Shown here one piece after another: positions 1 to 5,716 of a stretch of 6,928 bases of DNA. Under the pieces are notes generated by a model, which was not told where the DNA came from, made no database searches, and saw nothing but the letters and a program-made list of their open reading frames with translations. Within the stretch, counting starts at the first letter, position 1, and each line of letters opens with the position of its first letter. The DNA comes from an uncultured Verrucomicrobia subdivision 3 bacterium (lineage in GTDB: Bacteria; Verrucomicrobiota; Verrucomicrobiae; Limisphaerales; CAMLLE01). The DNA lies in contig CAMLLE010000163.1 in assembly GCA_946480555.1 (NCBI GenBank), forward strand, positions 1 to 6,928. The letters run 5' to 3'. A program made the translations under genes and the position numbers.

Positions 1-1812
1 ATCAGCGCGCATATTGTCGTTGGCGGCGCTCCCGTCACTGGCATCACGCTCAAGGTCAATGGCAACACGGTCACGCCGACGTTAAGCACAAATTCCGGAA
101 TCATCTCCGTAAGCTACCAACCGCCCACGCCGTTGAGCATGGGCACTTCGCACGCCGTTGAACTTGTGGTGACGGACAACAACGGCGGCTCGTTCACGAA
201 AGAATGGAGCTTCTCCACGGGCTATCCTTCCCTGCCGATCACAGTTGAAGGTCCGATCACGACCGGTGGCGGAAACGATTACACGCTGTTCTCCGCAGCG
301 GGCGATCCATGGATCGGCTCCAACTACAACACCAATTCCGGCGCCACACTTTACACGCGCTACAGCATGGTGTTTCACGATCTGAACAATGAATTCGGGA
401 GCGGCGGCGGCTACGGCGGTTTGCATTTCATGTGGGACAACGACCAGGTGCTGATCGTCGGCAACGCCTGGATTTCACTGAACTGGAGCCTCGACGCTGC
501 GGCTGCGCAACAGGACCTGAATCCGCCGACATTCGTGAACTTGGAAGAATGGCACACGATCGTGATTCGCACGGAATACATCCCGGGTTCCAACGACGTG
601 GTGAAAGTGTGGCTCGATCCGGACTTCAGCCAGACGGAAGCGAACCAGCCGAACCCGCCGCTGGTGCTGAACGTCAACAACAGCTTCAACAACATCCGGC
701 TCCGCTGCGGCAACGGTACCGCCAGCGCCACCTGGAGCAACATCGTTGTGGCTCCGACTGCGACGGGTGTGGGCTTCCCGCCGTCTGTCGATGTCGTGTT
801 CGACAACCAGTCGCCAGCGGAAGGAACAATTTCCGCACCCGTGGCCGGGCCGGTCAGCGTGCGCGCGATCCCAGGCACTTCTGGAATCAAGACGAACAGC
901 GTCGTCATGACTATTGACAGCAATCCAGTCACGCATGGCATCACGGTGAACGCCAACGGCACACTCATCATCAGCCATCAACCGGCTGTTCCGTTTGCGG
1001 CGAATTCAAGTCACACGGTTGCCGTGAGCTTGATGGATTCGAACAACGCGCCCTATTCGACGACATGGTCGTTCACCGTGGACGCGTTTCCGAACCTGCC
1101 CGTGACGCTGGAGGGGCCATTCGACGTTTTCGCGGGCAGCGGCGACGTCCTCATCTACAGCAATCTCAATGGCTGGGTTGACGGAAATTATCAGGATTCC
1201 TCCACCGAAACGCTGTACACGCGCTTCAGCATGACGTTTCTGGACTTAAACAATGAAACTGGAGATGGCGGCGGCTTTGGCGGCTTGCAGTTCTTCCAAG
1301 GAAATGGCGAGCGCCTCATCGTAGGTAACGCGTGGCAATCACTGAACTGGAGCCTCGATGCTTCAGGCGCGCAGATGGATCTCGCGCAGGTTGTCCCGGT
1401 CGTTCTCGGCGAATGGCACACCCTCGTCATCAGGACCGATTTCAAGGCTGCCGCGAACGATGAAATCAAAGTCTGGCTCGATCCGGATTTCACCAAGACT
1501 GAAGCTGCGCAACCGAACGCGCCACTGGTGCTCACCGCCAACAACACGTTCGACAACATTCGCCTCCGGGCTGGCGCCGGCAGCGCCTATGCGCAGTTCA
1601 CAAACATCGTGATGTCTGCGACTGCGCCGGGAGTCGGGTTCCCCGTCGCAGCTCAGTTGAGCATTCAGAACAATCAGCTGTCATGGACTGGCACGGGCAT
1701 TCTCCAGCAGGCACCCGCACTGACCGGACCGTGGACGGATGCAACCGTTCAGACGAATCCGCAGTTGTTGAATCGCACAAACGCCGCGCAGTTTTATCGC
1801 TTGCGGCAATAG
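1..1812 (+). CDS. Large repetitive secreted protein, Ig-like plus lectin/LamG-like units (3' part, 5' end outside window)
   Basis: The frame is open from base 1 to a TAG stop at 1810-1812, giving 603 residues without a start, so the gene begins upstream. The TTG at 133 and ATG at 139 fall inside a repeat unit and are not convincing starts. Visible order, in residues of this fragment: Ig-like beta-sandwich unit 1-77, lectin/LamG-like unit 78-260, second Ig-like unit 261-365, second lectin-like unit 366-548, linker, and a C-terminal module 553-603 ending FYRLRQ. The lectin-like units are rich in Gly, Asn, Trp and Asp and share motifs such as LYTR, LNWSLD, EWHT, KVWLDPDF and NNIRLR. The terminal module resembles those of large extracellular Verrucomicrobia proteins. 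Location outside the cell is inferred, because any signal peptide lies beyond the window. The ligand is unknown; carbohydrate or cell-surface binding is plausible. The gene converges on the chemotaxis cluster and is probably unrelated to it. Confidence 0.85.
   Translation: MSAHIVVGGAPVTGITLKVNGNTVTPTLSTNSGIISVSYQPPTPLSMGTSHAVELVVTDNNGGSFTKEWSFSTGYPSLPITVEGPITTGGGNDYTLFSAAGDPWIGSNYNTNSGATLYTRYSMVFHDLNNEFGSGGGYGGLHFMWDNDQVLIVGNAWISLNWSLDAAAAQQDLNPPTFVNLEEWHTIVIRTEYIPGSNDVVKVWLDPDFSQTEANQPNPPLVLNVNNSFNNIRLRCGNGTASATWSNIVVAPTATGVGFPPSVDVVFDNQSPAEGTISAPVAGPVSVRAIPGTSGIKTNSVVMTIDSNPVTHGITVNANGTLIISHQPAVPFAANSSHTVAVSLMDSNNAPYSTTWSFTVDAFPNLPVTLEGPFDVFAGSGDVLIYSNLNGWVDGNYQDSSTETLYTRFSMTFLDLNNETGDGGGFGGLQFFQGNGERLIVGNAWQSLNWSLDASGAQMDLAQVVPVVLGEWHTLVIRTDFKAAANDEIKVWLDPDFTKTEAAQPNAPLVLTANNTFDNIRLRAGAGSAYAQFTNIVMSATAPGVGFPVAAQLSIQNNQLSWTGTGILQQAPALTGPWTDATVQTNPQLLNRTNAAQFYRLRQ
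232..780 (+). repeat. Lectin/LamG-like repeat unit, copy 1
   Basis: This in-frame 549-bp unit encodes 183 residues, from LPITVEGP to GVGFP. It aligns without gaps to the unit at 1096-1644. A hand count gives about 105 identical residues out of 183 (about 57 percent). The fold call (concanavalin/LamG-like beta sandwich) rests on size and composition only. Confidence 0.85.
1096..1644 (+). repeat. Lectin/LamG-like repeat unit, copy 2
   Basis: This second 549-bp unit runs from LPVTLEGP to GVGFP and starts exactly 864 bp after copy 1. The most conserved core covers LYTRFSM, GGFGGL, LIVGNAW, LNWSLDA, EWHT, IKVWLDPDF and FDNIRLR. The N-terminal 35 residues are the most diverged. The preceding Ig-like stretch (781-1095) resembles the one that opens the window (1-231); both end in a W-S-F-(S/T) motif just before the lectin unit. 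Confidence 0.85.
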
Positions 1813-1835
1813 CAGGCGACTGAGGTGGGAAACAC

Positions 1836-1865
1836 AGTGGCGAGGCGAACACACGCCTCGCCACT
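1836..1865 (+). terminator. Rho-independent terminator of the secreted-protein gene
   Basis: A perfect 12-bp stem (AGTGGCGAGGCG at 1836-1847 pairing with CGCCTCGCCACT at 1854-1865) encloses a 6-base loop AACACA. It starts 23 bp after the stop codon. The following plus-strand bases are T-rich (TTCTGTTT, 1866-1873). On the minus strand only a short T run follows, so it works best for the plus gene but may also stop readthrough from cheR. Confidence 0.8.
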
Positions 1866-1905
1866 TTCTGTTTGAAAAACAGGACGGCGCAATCGGTTTT
1901 CGGCG

Positions 1906-1930
1906 CGTCGGAAGGCGCGCCGTTCCGACG
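1906..1930 (-). terminator. GC-rich hairpin directly after cheR, possible weak terminator
   Basis: An 8-bp inverted repeat (CGTCGGAA at 1906-1913, TTCCGACG at 1923-1930) starts one base after the cheR TAA stop. The 9-base loop contains the self-complementary octamer GGCGCGCC. No T-run follows on the minus strand, so it could protect or pause the 3' end rather than terminate by itself. Minus-strand transcripts would then meet the stronger hairpin at 1836-1865. Confidence 0.4.
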
Positions 1931-1931
1931 T

Positions 1932-2771
1932 TTACGGCTTCACGTAAACCGCCGGTTGCACCAGGCGAAGGTTGTGTTTGATCCCGCTCAAGCTCTCGGA
2001 ATGGCCAACCATGAGGTGGCCGCCAGGCACAAGCATTTCGGAAAGGCGGGCGACCAGATCCGTCTGCGTGGCACGATCGAAGTAGATCATGACGTTGCGG
2101 CAGAAGACGACCTGGAACGGCTTTGTGAACGGGTAGCCGCCCTGGAGCAGATTCAAATGATGAAACGCGATGCGCTGGCGGAGTTCTTCCTTGATGCGGA
2201 ATTGTCCGTCCCACTGCCCCATCCCTTTTTGAAAATGCTTTCGCAGCCAGTCCTGCGGCACGTCGTTCAAACGATCGCCGCTGTAAATGCCTTTGCGCGC
2301 GATGTCCAGCACGCGCGTGGAAATGTCGCTCGCGTCCAGATGCCATTGGGCTGACGTCGCGGGAGCGAGTTTCTCCGCGAGGTAGATGGCCAGCGAATAA
2401 GGTTCTTCGCCGGAGGAACAGGCGGCGCTCCAGATGCGGAACGTTTCAGCCGTGGCCGCGCGGCGCCAGGCCGGAAAAATCTTTTCGCCGAGGAAATCAA
2501 AATGCTTCTGTTCGCGGAAGAAATGGGTGTGGTTCGTCGAGATGCGATCGATCAAGTAGCGCAGCTCTTCTGCGCCCCGGGGCGACGCCAGCAGATCACA
2601 GTATTCGCGATAGCTGCCGAGTTCCAGCTGGCGCAGGCGCTTGGCCAGCCGCGAGGTCACCAGGCCCTGCTTGTCCTTGCCCAGGTGAATGCGGCTGTGT
2701 TCGTAAACCAGGCGACAGATGAAGTCATAGTCGTCAGCCGTGATCTGCGGAGAATCCAGTTTGAGTTCCAT
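1932..2771 (-). CDS. cheR: CheR chemoreceptor glutamate methyltransferase
   Basis: The 279-residue product is the usual length for CheR, which transfers methyl groups from S-adenosylmethionine to glutamates of chemoreceptor cytoplasmic domains. Residues 1-75 form the helical N-terminal domain. The family signature NHTHFFRE (80-87) follows, then the SAM-binding loop WSAACSSGEEPYS (114-126), a DIS motif near 149-151 and the conserved FCRNVMIYFD (223-232). The protein ends with the GGHLMVGHSES strand (250-260). All expected motifs are intact, and no TPR or other C-terminal extension is present. The ATG at 2771 gives the typical N-terminus; only a weak GGA lies just upstream. The gene is the last of the minus-strand cluster but stands 208 bp from the preceding gene, across a repeat-bearing gap, so it could have its own promoter. 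I see no convincing -35/-10 pair there. Family assignment is very secure. Confidence 0.97.
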   Translation of the reverse strand: MELKLDSPQITADDYDFICRLVYEHSRIHLGKDKQGLVTSRLAKRLRQLELGSYREYCDLLASPRGAEELRYLIDRISTNHTHFFREQKHFDFLGEKIFPAWRRAATAETFRIWSAACSSGEEPYSLAIYLAEKLAPATSAQWHLDASDISTRVLDIARKGIYSGDRLNDVPQDWLRKHFQKGMGQWDGQFRIKEELRQRIAFHHLNLLQGGYPFTKPFQVVFCRNVMIYFDRATQTDLVARLSEMLVPGGHLMVGHSESLSGIKHNLRLVQPAVYVKP

Positions 2772-2872
2772 TTTCCAACAGCGTTATGGCCATTGATCGG
2801 CTGACGGAGCGGCAGACTTGAAGTTTAACTGGAGGGAAATTGGATCGGGCGACGAAGACTTTGCGGGGGAAC

Positions 2873-2907
2873 GTTCAACATTGAACATTCAACCTTCAAC
2901 GCTCACC
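2873..2907. repeat. Heptanucleotide repeat tract, consensus NTTSAAC
   Basis: Five consecutive 7-base units are visible: GTTCAAC, ATTGAAC, ATTCAAC, CTTCAAC and the degenerate GCTCACC. The AAC ends keep exact 7-bp spacing through the first four units. The tract is AT-richer than its surroundings and lies in noncoding DNA. It resembles the short tandemly repeated heptamers scattered between genes in some bacterial genomes. Its function is unknown. Confidence 0.75.
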
Positions 2908-2927
2908 GCTTCGATTGGGAACCCCTC

Positions 2928-2949
2928 GGCGCGCTCGGAGAGACGCGCC
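2928..2949. repeat. Short GC-rich inverted repeat, REP-like candidate
   Basis: GGCGCG (2928-2933) pairs with CGCGCC (2944-2949) across a 10-base purine-rich loop. It sits about 20 bp from the heptamer tract and about 30 bp past the stop codon of the fusion gene. It could be part of a dispersed intergenic repeat or a 3'-end stabiliser. The stem is too short, and lacks the T-run, to be called a terminator. Confidence 0.4.
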
Positions 2950-2979
2950 CTACCCTGCCAATTCCTCCCCCGAACCCGG

Positions 2980-3711
2980 CTATTCGTCGTTCCACGGATT
3001 CACCGTCACATCCACGAAGAGGATGATCTCACCGCTGCGGAAGGCCATGCGTTCCAGGCCGCCGCCGCGAATGATCGGCGTTTCCGTGTCGTCGGTCACC
3101 TTGACTTCCGGCGTTTGCAGCCGGCAATCGAGACCGGCGTCGCAGAGGTTCGACTTGAAGTTGCCGGTCATGATGTTCAGCAACTCACCGATAACGTCGT
3201 TGATTTCCGCAATGTCGGTCAGCGTTTTCGGATCCACGCCGAGGATCGATCCCGCGATGCGCTGGGCCGAGCCCTGGCTCATGCGCAGGTAAACGCGTCC
3301 GACCGACTTGCCGGAAAAACCGATGGTGCCGAGCACGTGGTTCCCGCTCAGCTGCGGAACGTCAAAGAAGTTCACGGTGTCCAGCTTCAGCGAAAGCATC
3401 GTCTGGAAGGCCTTCACAAGCGCCTGCGCCAGCGGCGTGCCCATCGCGATGAGCAGCACGCAGCCGATGCCGTTCCGCAGCAGGGCGTCTTCGACGGAGT
3501 CGATGGTGTATTCCGACTCGTGTTCTGCCTTGGGATTCGCGACGCGCAAAATGCGCGCCTTGAGCGCTGGATCCTTGGCGATGAACTTCCCGATTTCGTC
3601 GATATCCGAATCCTGGCGGGCGACCAGTTGCGTCAGCTTGGAGACACTCTCGGGCAGCGGAGCAAAACCGTAGCGTTTGGCTAATTCCTGGTAATTGGTG
3701 ACGTCTGCCAT
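2980..3711 (-). CDS. Fusion of a truncated HDOD domain and a CheX-like phosphatase domain
   Basis: The 243-residue product has two parts. Residues about 8-105 look like the helical N-terminal half of an HDOD domain: a PLPESVSKLTQLV helix, then DIDEIGKFIAKDPALKARILRVAN, then TIDSVEDALLRNGIGCVLLIAMG. The HD half that should follow is absent. Residues about 122-238 form a CheX-like domain with the D-xxx-E-xx-N signature (D172, E176, N179) and a proline 22 residues later (P201). In CheC/CheX/FliY proteins this acidic-amide pair makes up the CheY-P phosphatase site. The gene starts 10 bp after the stop of the cheY-like gene, so the neighbouring receiver is its likely substrate. The start ATG at 3711 lacks a strong Shine-Dalgarno, with only AGG 11-13 bases upstream. 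Phosphatase activity is inferred from motifs; the role of the half HDOD is unknown, perhaps protein binding or localisation. Confidence 0.85.
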   Translation of the reverse strand: MADVTNYQELAKRYGFAPLPESVSKLTQLVARQDSDIDEIGKFIAKDPALKARILRVANPKAEHESEYTIDSVEDALLRNGIGCVLLIAMGTPLAQALVKAFQTMLSLKLDTVNFFDVPQLSGNHVLGTIGFSGKSVGRVYLRMSQGSAQRIAGSILGVDPKTLTDIAEINDVIGELLNIMTGNFKSNLCDAGLDCRLQTPEVKVTDDTETPIIRGGGLERMAFRSGEIILFVDVTVNPWNDE

Positions 3712-3721
3712 ATCGATGCGC

Positions 3722-4108
3722 CTAGGCGGCGGCTTTCTTTTGGAGCGGGACGATGCGTTCGACCTTCTCGATCAGCTGATTTTCTTTGAACGGCTTCACG
3801 AGGTAATCGCGCACGCCGAGCTTCGCGATGTGCAACACGTTTTCACGGCCGGATTCGGCGGTGAGCATGATCACCGGGATTGCTTTCAACTCCGGATCTT
3901 CCTTCAACTTCGTGAGCATCGTTACGCCGTCCATGACCGGCATGGTAACGTCGAGCAGGATCAAATCCGGTTTTTCGCGCGCCGCAACCGCCAGCCCTTC
4001 CTCGCCGTTGCCTGCTTCGCACACCTGGCAATCGTAGCTTTGGAACGCCCTTCCCACGATGATCCGGATGGTCCGGCTGTCATCCACACTCAATATTTTT
4101 GTCGGCAT
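3722..4108 (-). CDS. CheY-like single-domain response regulator
   Basis: The 128-residue product is a lone receiver domain with every catalytic residue in place: the acidic pair D9/D10, the phosphoacceptor D53 in LLDVTMPVMDG, T83, Y102 and K105 in the YLVKPF motif. No output domain is attached, so it should act by binding a partner when phosphorylated, as CheY does at the flagellar switch. It lies between two CheX-like genes, 15 bp after the first and 10 bp before the second. This places its dephosphorylation enzymes in the same transcript. The C-terminus is a short Lys/Ala tail. Single-domain receivers in such clusters may serve flagella, type IV pili or other outputs, and the sequence does not decide which. 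The kinase is not in the window. The symbol cheY is reasonable, but orthology is not shown. Confidence 0.93.
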   Translation of the reverse strand: MPTKILSVDDSRTIRIIVGRAFQSYDCQVCEAGNGEEGLAVAAREKPDLILLDVTMPVMDGVTMLTKLKEDPELKAIPVIMLTAESGRENVLHIAKLGVRDYLVKPFKENQLIEKVERIVPLQKKAAA

Positions 4109-4123
4109 AAATTCTGTCAGAGC

Positions 4124-4606
4124 TTAGCTGAACTTGACGTGGATTTCCACGACGACTCGTTCGTCCCCGCAATCAAATACCTGGAGCGAATGCTGCACGT
4201 CCGGCATGGCTTCGATGCTGAACGATTTGCCGCGAATGATCGCCGGCGTGCTCATCGCACAGGAAGCGCCTGCATCGCAAAGCCATGACTTCAGGCCGCC
4301 CGCAACCATGTTTGTCACTTCGCCCACCACGTCGTTGACTTCGGCGTCGCTTTGCAGTTCTTCCGGCGGCAGGCCAAGCATGGCAGAAGCGGCGCGTTTG
4401 GCAAACCCTGTGGACAGGTGCAGGTAAACAGCGCCATTGACGGTGTCGCCAGCAAAGCCGACAGAACCGCTGACGCGTTCGTCCATCTCCGGGGCGGCGG
4501 CGCCTTCCAAAATCGCCGCTTTCGTGGCGAGCATCGTGTCGAAGACATCCACGAGGTGGGTCTTCATAAATTCACTGAGGTTTGTGATTTCCAGTGTTTG
4601 ACTCAT
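4124..4606 (-). CDS. cheX: CheX-like chemotaxis phosphatase
   Basis: The 160-residue length matches single-domain CheX proteins. After an N-terminal helix (residues about 8-32, FMKTHLVDVFDTMLATKA) comes the GSVGFAGDTVNGAVYLHLS strand region (47-65). The phosphatase signature D92, E96, N99 lies in NDVVGEVTNMVAGGLKSWL, with P121 22 residues after the asparagine. By family knowledge CheX acts as a dimer and hydrolyses the phospho-aspartate of CheY. The next gene, 15 bp downstream, encodes a receiver with an intact phosphorylation site. This domain is clearly related to the CheX half of the fusion at 2980-3711: both carry NDV(V/I)GE, a KS-x-LCDAG-x-x-C stretch and the same motif spacing, which suggests an old duplication. 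The start is the ATG at 4606, 15 bp from the cheB stop, without a strong ribosome-binding site. Confidence 0.9.
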   Translation of the reverse strand: MSQTLEITNLSEFMKTHLVDVFDTMLATKAAILEGAAAPEMDERVSGSVGFAGDTVNGAVYLHLSTGFAKRAASAMLGLPPEELQSDAEVNDVVGEVTNMVAGGLKSWLCDAGASCAMSTPAIIRGKSFSIEAMPDVQHSLQVFDCGDERVVVEIHVKFS

Positions 4607-4621
4607 AACAATTTATCTACT

Positions 4622-5716
4622 TCAGGCAGTTAGCGCCGAACCGGCCGTGCGGGCTGGCACGGTTGCAGTCGCATGCTTTTCCAGGGTGCTCACCATGGCC
4701 CCAGGGATCGCGTCGAGTGGCAGCACCTGATCCACCACCCCGAGTTCAACCGCTGCGCGAGGCATGCCGTAAACGACGCACGTCTTTTCGTTCTGTGCAA
4801 TCGTCACCGCGCCAGCTTCCTTGAGCTTTTTCATTCCTTGCGCGCCATCTGCCCCCATTCCCGTCAGCACCACGCCCAGGGCGTGCGCGCCGGCGCAGGC
4901 AGCGGCGGAATTGAAAAGGACGTCCACGGCCGGGCGTGTGAAATGCAGCGGCGGGCCTTGATGCAGCCGCACGACATAACAACGGCCGTTCCATTCCAGC
5001 GCCATGTGGTAGTCCCCCGGCGCAATCAGGACCGTGCCCGGCTTCACTTCATCGCCATGCGCCGCTTCGCGCACATTCACAGCGCAACAATCGTTCAGGC
5101 GTTCCGCAAACGCGCGGGAGAAAACGGCCGGAATGTGTTGCACAATGCAGATGCCCGGCAACGTGGCGGGCAGCCGCGTAAGCACTGTTTTGATGGCTTC
5201 CGTGCCGCCGGTCGAAGCACCCAGCACGACGATCTGGCGCGGATGAAAATGTTTGGAAGTGGAAACCGTCTTCGCCGATGCGACCGCACTGGCTGCCACC
5301 GGCCCGCCCGTCATGCCGCGAGCCTTTGCGGCACCTTTGACGCGCACGGCCAGTTGCCCGGCCAGTTCACCGATGCTCCAGGACGAATTGGGTTTCGCCA
5401 GAACATCAACTGCTCCCGCTTCGAGCGCCGCCAGGGCTGCTTTTGAGCCAGCCTGCGTCAGGGAACTCACAATGATCACCGGCATGGGCCGATGCTGCTG
5501 GAGAATGCGCAGGAAGGTGAGCCCGTCCATGCGCGGCATTTCGATATCGAGCGTCAGCACGTCGGGATTCAATTCCAGGATTTTGTCGCGCGCGACATAC
5601 GGGTCGCACGCTGAACCAACCACTTCGATCTCTGGATCGTTGGAAAGCGCGTCGGAAATGGCCCGGCGCACCACCGCAGAATCATCCACCACCAGCACTT
5701 TTATCTTTTGGTTCAT
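4622..5716 (-). CDS. cheB: CheB protein-glutamate methylesterase/glutaminase
   Basis: The 364-residue product has the classic two-domain architecture. Residues 1-125 are a receiver with D11/D12, phosphoacceptor D57 in DIEMPRMDG and K108 in LAKP. An Ala/Ser/Thr-rich linker (about 128-157) leads to the methylesterase domain, about 160-345. The catalytic triad is visible as S168 in GASTGG, H194 in VQHIP and D290 in GMGADG. The APGDYHM loop (232-238) and the C-terminal VVYGMPRAAVE (314-324) are also conserved. CheB removes methyl groups from receptor glutamates and deamidates glutamines, counteracting CheR. Phosphorylation of the receiver relieves its inhibition of the esterase. The ATG overlaps the stop of the upstream HDOD gene in an ATGA (5713-5716), indicating translational coupling. 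The cheX-like gene follows 15 bp later. Nothing key is missing. Confidence 0.97.
   Translation of the reverse strand: MNQKIKVLVVDDSAVVRRAISDALSNDPEIEVVGSACDPYVARDKILELNPDVLTLDIEMPRMDGLTFLRILQQHRPMPVIIVSSLTQAGSKAALAALEAGAVDVLAKPNSSWSIGELAGQLAVRVKGAAKARGMTGGPVAASAVASAKTVSTSKHFHPRQIVVLGASTGGTEAIKTVLTRLPATLPGICIVQHIPAVFSRAFAERLNDCCAVNVREAAHGDEVKPGTVLIAPGDYHMALEWNGRCYVVRLHQGPPLHFTRPAVDVLFNSAAACAGAHALGVVLTGMGADGAQGMKKLKEAGAVTIAQNEKTCVVYGMPRAAVELGVVDQVLPLDAIPGAMVSTLEKHATATVPARTAGSALTA

Larger units (their letters stand above)
2772..2979. other. 208-bp intergenic gap between the HDOD-CheX fusion and cheR
   Basis: No credible gene lies here. The half nearer the fusion gene holds a run of 7-bp repeats (2873-2907) and a short GC-rich inverted repeat (2928-2949). 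The half nearer cheR (2772-2870) would contain any cheR promoter, but no strong sigma70-type pair is visible on the minus strand. This is the only sizeable gap in the minus-strand cluster. Confidence 0.7.

Noticed and set aside
133..141. TTG at 133 or ATG at 139 as the true start of the secreted protein
   Set aside because: The frame is open back to base 1, and the upstream residues align with the second Ig-like unit, so the gene clearly begins before the window.
411..981. Two overlapping minus-strand reading frames of 168-186 residues within the secreted-protein gene
   Set aside because: They lie antisense to the repeat-containing protein, whose paired repeats prove the plus frame is the coding one.
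1681..2346. 221-residue minus-strand reading frame spanning the terminator and the ends of both convergent genes
   Set aside because: It overlaps CheR in another frame and crosses the terminator hairpin. The Arg/Pro/Ser-rich composition is typical of an out-of-frame reading of GC-rich DNA.
2772..2870. Sigma70-type promoter for cheR (CATAAC near 2787-2792 on the minus strand as a -10 box)
   Set aside because: The hexamer matches TATAAT at only 4 of 6 positions and no acceptable -35 box lies at 16-18 bp spacing.
2873..2907. CRISPR array
   Set aside because: The units are 7 bp with no spacers, far too short for CRISPR repeats, and no cas genes are nearby.
2818..3684. 288-residue plus-strand reading frame opposite the HDOD-CheX fusion
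   Set aside because: It runs through the noncoding heptamer tract and the antisense of a gene with clear conserved domains. Its composition is rich in Arg, His and Gln as expected for an antisense shadow, and it has no recognisable motif.
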